A DNA stretch of 5,924 bases from DAOPKN01 sp035391225 (GCA_035391225.1 DAOPKN010000104.1:1-5924), one strand, 5' to 3'. Positions 1 to 5,924 are shown, counted from the stretch's first letter. The notes: generated by a model from the sequence alone, not told the origin. Numbers and translations: made by a program.

Positions 1-125
1 ACCAAAAGGGAAAAGAAAAAGAAAATCACGAACAAGCGGTTCTGGAGTTTTTTCACGGGAAGATACGCTCTCCTCATTTTTGGAATGGACCGTATTTATT
101 GTACCATAGAGATGGAGGAAGCACT
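1..125. other. Left-edge stretch, no assignable gene
   Basis: This A-rich stretch lies before the methyltransferase start. All three forward frames are open for most of it, so an open frame means little here. One of them runs from the window edge to a TGA at 127-129, which overlaps the methyltransferase GTG (126-128) in a GTGA arrangement. That would fit the tail of an upstream coupled gene, but the roughly 42 visible residues (Lys/Arg-rich, then hydrophobic) match nothing I recognise. The best promoter-like pair, TTGGAA (80-85) and TACCAT (102-107), would leave a leader of only about 12 nt, so it is not convincing. Confidence 0.3.
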
Positions 126-815
126 GTGAGGAAAACAAACGTAACGTTGCGCGAAAGCAACGGAATCTTGTACAGCTACTCGGGTGGAAAACGGCAAAAC
201 TTCAAGCCCTGGTTGGGAGACCTTTTTGCTGGAATGTACGATCGCATCATGGAAAAATCGGTCTTTCCCAAGAAATTCCAGGCTTCTTTGGAGACGCACG
301 AACAGGTTCTCAAAGAAGTTCTGGAAAACGTGCACTCCAGGGACGTTCTGGAACTGGCATGTGGTAGTGGTGCAATTTCGAAGGTTTTACCCCCGAACAA
401 CCGCTACACCGGCTTGGACATCAGCAAGGGTTTGCTTTAGATCGCATCCAAGAGACTCCGCTCTGCGGGCTTTTCCAATCCCCGCCTTATCCTGGCCAGT
501 GCGGATAACCCTCCCTTGGAAGATACGAGTTTCGACGTGTGCCTGTGCCAGCTTTCGTTCAACTTCTTCGACAACATCCCGGGAGTGGCGGAACACGTCG
601 CCAGGTTGCTGCGTCCGGGAGGATTTCTACTGGCAAGCATTCCCGTACCCGAACGGAAACAGGCGAAAAGCACCATCCATGGTACCCTTCTCTCTGGGGA
701 ACAGTGGCAGCAACTCTTCACCGAAAAGCGCATGGATTTTTCTCTACTGGAACAACAAAACGGGGCGTTGCTCTACTTCCGCGCGGAAAAAACACCCAGC
801 AGCCATCGTGCCTGA
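126..815 (+). pseudogene. Class I SAM-dependent methyltransferase, interrupted by in-frame TAG
   Basis: This is a Rossmann-fold methyltransferase of about 229 residues whose substrate cannot be told. The start is taken as GTG 126, because GGAGG at 114-118 sits 7 nt before it. Motif I is ELACGSG at residues 76-82, which binds S-adenosylmethionine. The acidic end of strand 2 is D98 in YTGLDIS. Past the stop, in the same frame, come a motif with ADNPPLEDTSFDV and the post-motif RLLRPGGFLLAS near 600-640. A TAG at 438-440 (codon 105) falls between strand 2 and the following helix, where relatives usually continue LL-x-IA without a break. Nothing is frameshifted and both halves are well conserved in style. 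The 104-residue product would lack half the fold. No start codon with a ribosome site follows the TAG. A recent nonsense mutation, a sequencing error or readthrough are the options. The natural end is TGA at 813-815. Confidence 0.82.
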
Positions 816-1522
816 TCTTCTTCCCCGTGGGGAACGGGAACCAGCACATGGTGCTTGTTCCGCCCCCCCTTTCGCGGCAGCGAGTAGGTGAAGTGCAACA
901 CCAACATTCCGGGGGAATCGGGCGCCATTTCAAGGCTCTCGAAACGCCCCCCGGGGCTGTGCCAAGTAGACAAGACGGTGTCAACAAGAAGTGTATCGGG
1001 CCACACCACGATTTCGCGCGGGGAATCGAAGCGCGCGTTCACGTACCCCCTTCGAACCAGCCGAATCAGAAGCATCGCGGCCATCAGCAACAGGAAAATC
1101 CCCACCACCAGTGCGATGTCAAACATGCGCAACCATTGGAAAATCCACTCCCCCACAATGGCCCCCAGAAGCACCGGGATCACCCAACGAAACTGATCTT
1201 CCCGGTTCACGTACGGCTTGCGCCACTGGTTCCACCTTTGCCACTGTTCCGGGGAATAGTTCCAGCACACCAGCGGCTGGGATTCGCGCAGCAACCGGGT
1301 CAACACTGCCAGGCGATGGATGGAAAGCACCAGCCAGCTTAAGCAAAGCGTGAGCCCGTCGAATAGTGCAATGAACAACCATAGTTCCCAAAACCGTGCG
1401 GGATCGACCACCAGGAACGCCCGAAACATGCCGTAGGTACAACCCACGCTCCCCAAAAGGGAAAGAAAGAGGAACCAGCGGTACACGCGGGGTAGCCAGC
1501 GGGCGGTTTGCAGCGTACTCAT
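773..1522 (-). CDS. Four-helix membrane protein with soluble C-terminal domain, possibly YcxB-like
   Basis: The product is 249 residues. Four hydrophobic segments are visible at about residues 15-37, 46-68, 111-130 and 134-154, followed by a soluble tail (155-249) rich in beta-type sequence. The segment before the second helix pair, starting NYSPEQWQRWNQWRKP, together with the overall plan of helices then a strand-rich tail, resembles YcxB-like proteins, but the match is loose and no function follows from it. The start is ATG 1522-1520, which overlaps the TGA of the upstream URO-D-like gene as ATGA; an in-frame upstream extension lies wholly inside that gene and is not needed. The gene ends with TAG at 775-773, inside the 3' end of the convergent methyltransferase. 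Translational coupling suggests the two minus-strand genes are made together, yet no known pairing of these families explains why. Confidence 0.75.
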   Translation of the reverse strand: MSTLQTARWLPRVYRWFLFLSLLGSVGCTYGMFRAFLVVDPARFWELWLFIALFDGLTLCLSWLVLSIHRLAVLTRLLRESQPLVCWNYSPEQWQRWNQWRKPYVNREDQFRWVIPVLLGAIVGEWIFQWLRMFDIALVVGIFLLLMAAMLLIRLVRRGYVNARFDSPREIVVWPDTLLVDTVLSTWHSPGGRFESLEMAPDSPGMLVLHFTYSLPRKGGRNKHHVLVPVPHGEEDQARWLLGVFSARK

Positions 1523-2616
1523 CGCTCCCAGCGCGTGGCTTCGTCCAGCATCGCCAGGAAGTTTGCCAACGGGATGTAGTTGGCGATGGAATTGCCCGAA
1601 CCGAAGGCATAGCGGTTGGGCATGCAACGCTGCAGGATGTTTCGCGTGGCCTGTCGAACCTGCCGTTCGTCGCCGCGTACCAGTATATCCACGTCCAGCC
1701 CGCCCAACGTGGCCAACTGGTCGCCGTACCGTTGCTGGAACTGATCCACGGGCAAGATAGCATCCTGGAAGGAGTGGAAGGCGTCCATGCCGATGGTTTC
1801 GAGCATCTCGGGGAACACCTTCTGCACGTTCCCGCAGCAGTGCAACCAGTACATCTGGTCGCGCGAATGTGCCAAATCGCGGAACTTGCGGTGCCAGGGG
1901 AAAACGAGCTTTCGCAAGTGCATCGGGGAAAGGAACGTGGACGTCTTGTACCCCAAGTCGTCGCCCTGGAAAAAACCCGCCACGTTGTCCATGCCCGAAA
2001 CGTTCTGGTAGAACTGCAACAAGATGGACCCCACCTTGTCGAAAACAGCCTGCACTAACTCGGGGTTCTCGTAGAGCAAGTAACTCATGCCCTCGAACCC
2101 CAGCATGCTTTCCGCGGAAATTTCAAACACCCCGCTGCACGGGCACACCATCATCTTCATTCCCTCGGGCAAGTGTCTCGAAACGTACTCGAAGTGGCGC
2201 AGGTGCTGGAACTCCATCACCTCCCAGGGATACTGTTCGAAATCCTTCCAACTCTGGATGGGGCCAAAACCCTCGTCTACCCACTCGCGGGATCCCTGGA
2301 ACACCTCGGAGGAATCGTGCCCCGTCTTGGTCTGGCTGAAGGGCACGAGCACCCCTCCATCCACACGGATGTAATCGTATCCCAACCGGTACCAGAAAGC
2401 GATGCGCTGGTCCCAATAGGTGGAGAAATCCGCATCCTCGGATGGAACGGGAACCTTCCCCAGGCATTCCCGCACCACCGCCTCGATGATCTCTCGGTCA
2501 AAGATCAACTCCACCAAGTGCACTTTTTTCGCCGGCTTTTTCCCCAGCAACACCTCGCGGAAGGTTTGGAAATCCGGTGCTGGTTGCCGAAGTGGAACGT
2601 TGTACGCGTTGGACAT
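1519..2616 (-). CDS. Uroporphyrinogen decarboxylase (URO-D) family protein, MtaA/CmuA-like rather than HemE
   Basis: The protein has 365-366 residues and the URO-D TIM-barrel fold, a superfamily that contains HemE and the corrinoid:coenzyme M or corrinoid:tetrahydrofolate methyltransferases. Visible landmarks (numbered from the GTG at 2619) are YDYIRVDGG at 81-89, FQGDDLGYKT at 217-226, WLHCCGN at 258-264, and a C-terminal SGNSIANYIPLANFLAML at 341-358. H260-x-C262 matches the first half of the zinc site of MtaA/MtbA-type enzymes. The later Cys of that site is not obvious: the usual place near the end reads FGSGNS, and the nearest Cys is C332. The typical HemE N-terminal motifs are absent, so haem synthesis is unlikely. 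ATG 2616 is preferred over GTG 2619 because AGGGGG lies about 6 nt upstream. Methyl transfer from a corrinoid protein is a family-based guess; no corrinoid protein or MtaB-type gene is in view. Confidence 0.85.
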   Translation of the reverse strand: MSNAYNVPLRQPAPDFQTFREVLLGKKPAKKVHLVELIFDREIIEAVVRECLGKVPVPSEDADFSTYWDQRIAFWYRLGYDYIRVDGGVLVPFSQTKTGHDSSEVFQGSREWVDEGFGPIQSWKDFEQYPWEVMEFQHLRHFEYVSRHLPEGMKMMVCPCSGVFEISAESMLGFEGMSYLLYENPELVQAVFDKVGSILLQFYQNVSGMDNVAGFFQGDDLGYKTSTFLSPMHLRKLVFPWHRKFRDLAHSRDQMYWLHCCGNVQKVFPEMLETIGMDAFHSFQDAILPVDQFQQRYGDQLATLGGLDVDILVRGDERQVRQATRNILQRCMPNRYAFGSGNSIANYIPLANFLAMLDEATRWER

Positions 2617-2652
2617 CACACTCCCCCTTTCGCTTCAACCCTTCCTGGGTAC

Positions 2653-2670
2653 GCCGCACCCCAGTGCGAC
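2653..2670 (-). repeat. Hairpin repeat, copy A, in presumed leader of the URO-D-like operon
   Basis: The inverted repeat has a 7-bp stem (2653-2659 with 2664-2670) around a 4-nt loop. Its 15-base core, CCGCACCCCAGTGCG (2654-2668), recurs exactly at 5566-5580. On the minus strand the outer pairs include a G-U wobble, so the full stem forms only in minus-strand RNA. It lies about 40-55 nt upstream of the URO-D-like start. No T-run follows on either side, so it does not look like a terminator here. Confidence 0.6.
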
Positions 2671-2727
2671 ATCTATAGGAACGACCCTTTTCCACAAGAG
2701 AAATTCCAAATTCTTCATCAACCCCTA

Positions 2728-2756
2728 ATTAAACCACGGGAAGAAAGAAAAAACAA
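2728..2756 (-). promoter_or_regulatory. Candidate promoter for the URO-D-like/membrane protein operon
   Basis: On the minus strand TTGTTT (2756-2751) is followed after 17 nt by TTTAAT (2733-2728), a sigma-70-type pair with a good -10 (5 of 6) and a half-matching -35. It would give a leader of about 100 nt that contains hairpin copy A. A weaker alternative closer to the gene is TATAGA at 2677-2672 with a poor -35. Confidence 0.4.
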
Positions 2757-2778
2757 ACCCAATTCGAGCAATCCCATG

Positions 2779-2787
2779 TGGTATGAT
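2779..2787 (+). promoter_or_regulatory. Extended -10 promoter for the GNAT gene
   Basis: TGGTATGAT is a good extended -10 element (TGn plus TATGAT, 5 of 6). No clear -35 lies at the right distance, which is tolerated for extended -10 promoters. Transcription would begin near 2794, downstream of the in-frame ATG at 2783; this supports GTG 2819 as the true start. Confidence 0.55.
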
Positions 2788-2818
2788 TTGCTATCCCATC
2801 CACAGAGGTGAAAAAAGC

Positions 2819-3667
2819 GTGCACATAGACAACTTGCAAAAAATGAACCTTGCCACCCTCACCGAGGTTTTCAACGACGCTTTCTCCGACTACATCATCC
2901 CGGTAAACGTCACGCCCCAACAGGTGGAAGCTCGCATGCGCGGTGCGGGCGTGGACTACGCGCTGAGCTTCGGGTGCTTCGAGAAAGACCGTCTCGTGGG
3001 ATTCATGTACCACGGAATCGACGAGCGGAACGGCAAGAAGACCGCTTTCAACGTGGGCACGGGTGTTGTACCCAAACACCGCGGCAAGCGATTGGTCCAG
3101 GCCATGTACCATTTCGCCTTCCCGTTGCTCAAGCAAGCCGGTGTGGAACGCTGCGGGCTGGAAGTGATTCGTTCCAACGAAAAGGCAATCCGCGCATACA
3201 AGAGCGTCGGTTTTGGCATCACCCGCGAACTGGAATGCTTTTCCGGTGAGATCCAGGTAGGTTCCGCTCCCGAACAGCTGGTGGTGGAGATCCAACCTGT
3301 GGAACAGCTTGCGCAGCTGGATCTTTCCCCCTTCCAAAACTACCCTCCCAGCTGGGAAAATAGAACCATAGCGGTGTTACGAAACGCCAACCTGTTCCGG
3401 TTGTTGTTACTCAGGGAAAGTGACGAAGTACGTGGATATGCTGTGATCAAACCCCAACCGGGACAGGTTGCACAGTTCGGCGTGCACAAGCAGTACCGTG
3501 GAAAAGGATTCGGAAGGGCACTGTTCCGTGAAATTGCCTCCATCTCGCCGAAAGTCAGCATCTTGAACGTCGACAGGCAAGCCAAGGATACGCTTCGTTT
3601 CTTGGAACGTGCGGGGCTGAAGAACTTTATCGGGCAGTACGAAATGGAGACCTCCGAAACTTGTTGA
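2819..3667 (+). CDS. Tandem-domain GNAT N-acetyltransferase
   Basis: The protein of 282 residues carries two GCN5-related acetyltransferase units and probably moves an acetyl group from acetyl-CoA to an unknown amine. The N-terminal unit covers about residues 1-140, with the family-like opening EVFNDAFSDYIIPV (16-29) and acetyl-CoA loop VVPKHRGKRL (83-92). The C-terminal unit covers about 155-282, with a textbook loop QYRGKG at 225-230 and RFLERAGL at 260-267. In the first unit the last position of the Q/R-x-x-G-x-G/A motif is Arg (R91), so that site may be altered. The start is GTG 2819: AGAGGTG lies 8 nt before it, and the alternative ATG 2783 sits within the promoter. No signal peptide is present, so it is cytoplasmic. 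The gene stands alone, with its own promoter before it and another overlapping its TGA. Confidence 0.85.
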   Translation: MHIDNLQKMNLATLTEVFNDAFSDYIIPVNVTPQQVEARMRGAGVDYALSFGCFEKDRLVGFMYHGIDERNGKKTAFNVGTGVVPKHRGKRLVQAMYHFAFPLLKQAGVERCGLEVIRSNEKAIRAYKSVGFGITRELECFSGEIQVGSAPEQLVVEIQPVEQLAQLDLSPFQNYPPSWENRTIAVLRNANLFRLLLLRESDEVRGYAVIKPQPGQVAQFGVHKQYRGKGFGRALFREIASISPKVSILNVDRQAKDTLRFLERAGLKNFIGQYEMETSETC

Positions 3668-3693
3668 AAAAAGCTTAATGTTTGGTGTATAAT
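3664..3693 (+). promoter_or_regulatory. Sigma-70-type promoter for the Cys-rich protein/hydrolase pair
   Basis: TTGAAA (3664-3669) and a perfect TATAAT (3688-3693) are 18 nt apart. The -35 overlaps the TGA of the GNAT gene. Transcription would start near 3700, leaving a leader of about 48 nt before the ATG at 3749. This is the best promoter match in the window. Confidence 0.75.
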
Positions 3694-3748
3694 AAGAATG
3701 TTTTCTTGCCTGTTCGCAATGCTCCATTCCATACAAGGGGGTCTTCAC

Positions 3749-3961
3749 ATGAAGTGCGAGTGCCTTGCCGGATGCCCGTTTTTCAACGACCACATGAAGG
3801 ACATGCCAAAAATGGCGGAAATGCTCAAGGAAAAGTACTGCTTGGGAGATTTTGCCAACTGTGCCCGGTACCGGATTTTCAAGAAGCTCGGAAAACCCGC
3901 GGTTCCGGGGGATCTCTTCCCCCACCAGAAAGACAGGGCGGACGAAATCCTGGGCGACTAA
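3749..3961 (+). CDS. Small Cys-rich protein, possible metal or Fe-S binder
   Basis: The product is 70 residues with five cysteines: C3, C5, C9, C31 and C38. The core reads CLAGCPFFND (5-14), then KYCLGDFANCARY (29-41), then a conserved-looking tail VPGDLFPHQKDRA (52-64). I recall similar short proteins with a CPFFND-like segment and a C-x6-CAR segment in anaerobic bacteria, where they are hypothetical. The two Cys pairs could hold zinc or an Fe-S cluster, but this is inferred from spacing alone. The start is ATG 3749, preceded by AAGGGGG with good spacing; an upstream in-frame ATG (3698) lacks a ribosome site and lies at the transcription start. The TAA at 3959-3961 overlaps the Shine-Dalgarno of the next gene, so the two are probably coupled. 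No signal peptide or membrane helix is seen. Confidence 0.8.
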   Translation: MKCECLAGCPFFNDHMKDMPKMAEMLKEKYCLGDFANCARYRIFKKLGKPAVPGDLFPHQKDRADEILGD

Positions 3962-3976
3962 GGAGGTTTTTGGTAC

Positions 3977-5533
3977 GTGACGAAAAACAAGTTTTCTCCG
4001 TTAACCCACTACCTTGACCAGATGGCGCAGCTGTACCGCGCATCGGAACTGGCGGTGGTTCTCACGGATGGCGAGCAAGACGTGTACCATTACGGACCGG
4101 TAGATGGTCCACTGTTTGGGATCGGGTCGGTGGGAAAGACCTTCACGGCCACCGCACTGATGGCCGCGCTTGATGATGGATTGCTCCACCTCTCCGACCC
4201 GGTAACCCAGCATCTTCCCTGGTTCCAGCTTAAGTCTTCTCTCGGGGAAATCACCCTGCACCACCTGCTCACCCACACGGCGTCCATCATCACCGAAAGC
4301 GACTTGCTTCCCGACCCCTTCAACATCGCATGGGAATTGCGCGAAACGCATCCCGTTTTTGCCCCGGGGGAGGCGTTCCGCTACTCCGACGTGGGGTACA
4401 AGATCCTGGGGCTTGTGCTCGAAGCGGTATACCACCAACCCTACGCCCGTATCGTGCAGGGAAAAATCTTCGAGCCCTTGGGCATGGTCTCTTCCCAAGG
4501 GGCGATCACCAACAACATGCGCGAAAACATGGCCTGCGGGAAGGTACCGTTCCACGATGACCGTCCTTCCTCCTCCTTGGATGCCCTGGTCCCCGCTCCC
4601 TGGCTGGAAACTTCTTCCGGTGATGGTTGTATTGCGTCCACCGCAACCGACATGGCTCGCTTCGTGCGCATGCTGCTGCAAGGGGGCAAGCCCGTGTTGT
4701 CGGAATCTGCGTTCACCCAAATGACCACCCCCCACCAAAAGGGAGACCACATGGTGTGGGGCGACTACGGCTACGGCATCTACGTGTTCCGCGACCGGGG
4801 GCAGACCATGCTGGGCCATGGGGGCGACCAACCCGGGTACGATGCGTTCCTTTTCGCCAATCCCCAGGCGGGAATCGGTGGAACCATGCTTTGCGCCACA
4901 CCCTATCCCCAAGGGCTGGTTCCGGGGATCATCGACTTCGTGCACTCGCTCATCGACCCAGCTTTTTCCCCTGACCTTGTAGTACGTCCCGATTTTTTCA
5001 CGCTGGACAACCCCGAAAAGTACACCGGAACGTTCCACTCCGCTTCCAAGACCATCCAAACCGTTCCAAAGGGAAAGAAGTTGTTCTTGCACGTGGACGG
5101 CAAGCAAATCCCGTTGGAAGACAAGGGTTGGGACAGCTTCTTGCCCCATCACCCGGACTGGCGCACCTTCGTACTGGAATTTCCCTTCGAGGAAGATGGC
5201 AGCCTGCACCGTGTTACCTGGGGCCCGGAAGTGTTCCGCAGTGAACCACGCGAACAACCCACCCCCACGCGTGACGAATGGAAAGCCTTCACCGGCCACT
5301 ACCGCTGCGACAACCCCTGGCACACCAACTTCCGCATCATCCTCCGCCAGGACGAACTCTTCCTGGTAGAACCCGACGGCGAACCCCGCCCGCTGTTCCC
5401 GCTGGAAGAAAGCCTTTTCCAGCTGGACGAAAAAACCTCACCCGACCGCATCCGCTTCGAACGCGTGGTAGAGGGAAAAGCCATGCGCGCGGTGCTCAAC
5501 ACCATGCCCTACGGCCGCACCTTCACCCCGTAA
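3977..5533 (+). CDS. Serine beta-lactamase-like hydrolase (class C/penicillin-binding-protein fold) with C-terminal extension
   Basis: The protein has 518 residues. The catalytic domain (about 25-330) shows the SxxK nucleophile motif as S51-V-G-K54, the family marker LLTHTAS (97-103), the second motif as Y136-S-D138 in place of the more common Y-x-N, the StaTDMARF segment (221-229), and H281-G-G283 in place of K-T-G. This is the broad esterase/peptidase-like group (Pfam Beta-lactamase), and true antibiotic resistance is not implied. Residues about 345-425 and 434-518 each open with a YTGTF- or FTGHY-like segment and look like two lipocalin-like beta domains often appended to this family. The N-terminus (MTKNKFSPL) has no signal peptide, which is unusual for enzymes acting on cell wall or periplasmic substrates and suggests a cytoplasmic substrate. 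The GTG start is supported by AGGAGG at 3961-3966, 10 nt upstream. It is co-transcribed with the Cys-rich protein. Confidence 0.9.
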   Translation: MTKNKFSPLTHYLDQMAQLYRASELAVVLTDGEQDVYHYGPVDGPLFGIGSVGKTFTATALMAALDDGLLHLSDPVTQHLPWFQLKSSLGEITLHHLLTHTASIITESDLLPDPFNIAWELRETHPVFAPGEAFRYSDVGYKILGLVLEAVYHQPYARIVQGKIFEPLGMVSSQGAITNNMRENMACGKVPFHDDRPSSSLDALVPAPWLETSSGDGCIASTATDMARFVRMLLQGGKPVLSESAFTQMTTPHQKGDHMVWGDYGYGIYVFRDRGQTMLGHGGDQPGYDAFLFANPQAGIGGTMLCATPYPQGLVPGIIDFVHSLIDPAFSPDLVVRPDFFTLDNPEKYTGTFHSASKTIQTVPKGKKLFLHVDGKQIPLEDKGWDSFLPHHPDWRTFVLEFPFEEDGSLHRVTWGPEVFRSEPREQPTPTRDEWKAFTGHYRCDNPWHTNFRIILRQDELFLVEPDGEPRPLFPLEESLFQLDEKTSPDRIRFERVVEGKAMRAVLNTMPYGRTFTP

Positions 5534-5564
5534 AAACATGTGTCCCTTTCCCCCCTGGGAGACC

Positions 5565-5582
5565 ACCGCACCCCAGTGCGGC
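5565..5582 (-). repeat. Hairpin repeat, copy B, between hydrolase and nuclease genes
   Basis: This second copy shares the 15-base core (5566-5580) exactly with 2654-2668. On the minus strand a 7-bp stem forms, closed by a G-U wobble at the outer pair; on the plus strand the stem is 6 bp. A CCTGGG precedes both copies on the plus strand, at 4 nt (A) and 6 nt (B). Copy B lies between convergent genes, just after the 3' end of the nuclease gene. Confidence 0.6.
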
Positions 5583-5595
5583 TCTTTTGCTCTTT
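5566..5595 (+). terminator. Candidate terminator of the Cys-rich protein/hydrolase operon
   Basis: A 6-bp G+C-rich stem (CCGCAC with GTGCGG, loop CCCA) is followed at once by a T-rich tract, CTCTTTTGCTCTTT. It begins about 32 nt after the hydrolase stop codon. The tract is interrupted, so termination would be moderate. On the minus strand no T-run follows the hairpin. Confidence 0.45.
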
Positions 5596-5602
5596 GGGAA
5601 CG

Positions 5603-5924
5603 TCACATCCCCCACACGGTGATGGCTTTGCCGTTGTATTCCCGTTCTTCCCGGAAAACTTTCTCCTCCCACGAGCTGTTGTCCCGGTCGAAGATCACCA
5701 GGTGAGCTTGCTGGGCTCCCGTGCTGTCCACGTACTCCGCTGTCTGTTCCAATCCTTTCTGGATAACCGTTTCCAGCGCGTTGCCGTGCTTGAGCTTGCA
5801 TTCGATTACCACGCGTTGTTCCCCGCTTTGCGGCCAACGGATGTACAAGTCAGTGCGCATGCGTCCCAGCCCGTATTCCCGGTCGATGTGCCCTCCCCCG
5901 TTGATGATGCGCTGGAGAAACGCT
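5603..5924 (-). CDS. C-terminal part of a PD-(D/E)XK nuclease-domain protein, probably an AAA-family ATPase (5' end outside window)
   Basis: The last 106 residues are visible; the frame is open to the window edge, so the gene starts further right. The sequence opens with INGGGHIDREYGLGRMRTDLYI and continues VVIECK, GLEQTAEY, HLVIFDR and ends ITVWGM. This is the well-known C-terminal region of prokaryotic AAA-type ATP-binding proteins with a PD-(D/E)XK nuclease-fold tail. Catalytic residues fit: D25 of the visible part, then E41-C-K43 as the E-x-K pair. An internal ATG at 5860 is not the start, because conserved residues lie before it. These proteins are often present in several variable copies in anaerobic genomes; their role is unsettled. 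The gene converges on the hydrolase gene with about 70 bp between stops. Confidence 0.85.
   Translation of the reverse strand, partial: AFLQRIINGGGHIDREYGLGRMRTDLYIRWPQSGEQRVVIECKLKHGNALETVIQKGLEQTAEYVDSTGAQQAHLVIFDRDNSSWEEKVFREEREYNGKAITVWGM

Noticed and set aside
516..815. Separate small gene beginning at TTG 516
   Set aside because: It is simply the second half of the methyltransferase in the same frame; the TTG encodes a Leu within a conserved segment and has no ribosome site.
184..891. 235-codon plus-strand open frame over the methyltransferase
   Set aside because: Its product is rich in Arg, Ser, Trp and Thr without any motif, and it uses the frame next to the clear methyltransferase motifs.
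1523..1627. Longer N-terminus for the membrane protein
   Set aside because: The extension lies wholly within the URO-D-like gene in another frame and has no membrane-protein character; the ATG at 1522 in an ATGA overlap is the natural start.
2653..2670. CRISPR repeat of the I-C type
   Set aside because: The minus-strand start GTCGCAC with GTGCG resembles such repeats, but the rest does not match, and the two copies are 2.9 kb apart with no array.
2783..2818. ATG 2783 as start of the GNAT gene
   Set aside because: It falls in the -10 element, lacks a ribosome site, and adds 12 residues not expected in the family; GTG 2819 has AGAGGTG before it.
4001..5323. Long minus-strand open frame (440 codons) opposite the hydrolase gene
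   Set aside because: It is a shadow of the hydrolase on the other strand: low-complexity Gly/Val/Arg/His composition, no recognisable motif, while the plus strand carries all catalytic motifs.

Overview
This window is compact bacterial DNA of moderately high G+C, with GTG starts, strong Shine-Dalgarno sites and genes on both strands. The set of families (a uroporphyrinogen-decarboxylase-like protein, a small Cys-rich protein and the C-terminal nuclease part of an AAA-type ATPase) suggests an anaerobic or fermentative bacterium. I cannot name the phylum from the sequence, and this lifestyle guess is weak.

Layout, left to right. The left edge (1-125) is A-rich and has no assignable gene. A SAM-dependent methyltransferase gene (126-815, +) is broken by one in-frame TAG at 438-440. 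It converges on and overlaps by 43 bp a two-gene operon on the minus strand: a URO-D-like protein (2616-1519) whose TGA overlaps the ATG of a four-helix membrane protein (1522-773). A ~200-bp divergent region (2617-2818) holds candidate back-to-back promoters and a small hairpin. To its right come a tandem-GNAT acetyltransferase (2819-3667, +), a strong promoter overlapping its stop codon, and a tight pair made of a 70-residue Cys-rich protein (3749-3961) and a cytoplasmic serine beta-lactamase-like hydrolase (3977-5533). At the right edge, on the minus strand, lies the C-terminal end of a PD-(D/E)XK nuclease-containing protein (5924-5603), probably the tail of an AAA-ATPase.

The genes do not form one clear pathway. 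The two couplings that mean most are URO-D-like/membrane protein (ATGA overlap) and Cys-rich protein/serine hydrolase (Shine-Dalgarno overlapping the upstream stop). I see no CRISPR array, tRNA, rRNA, insertion sequence or phage gene. The least expected items are the single nonsense codon in an otherwise intact methyltransferase and an exact 15-bp match at the core of two hairpins, one in the presumed leader of the URO-D-like operon and one between the hydrolase and the nuclease. I do not see a clearly new multi-gene system.
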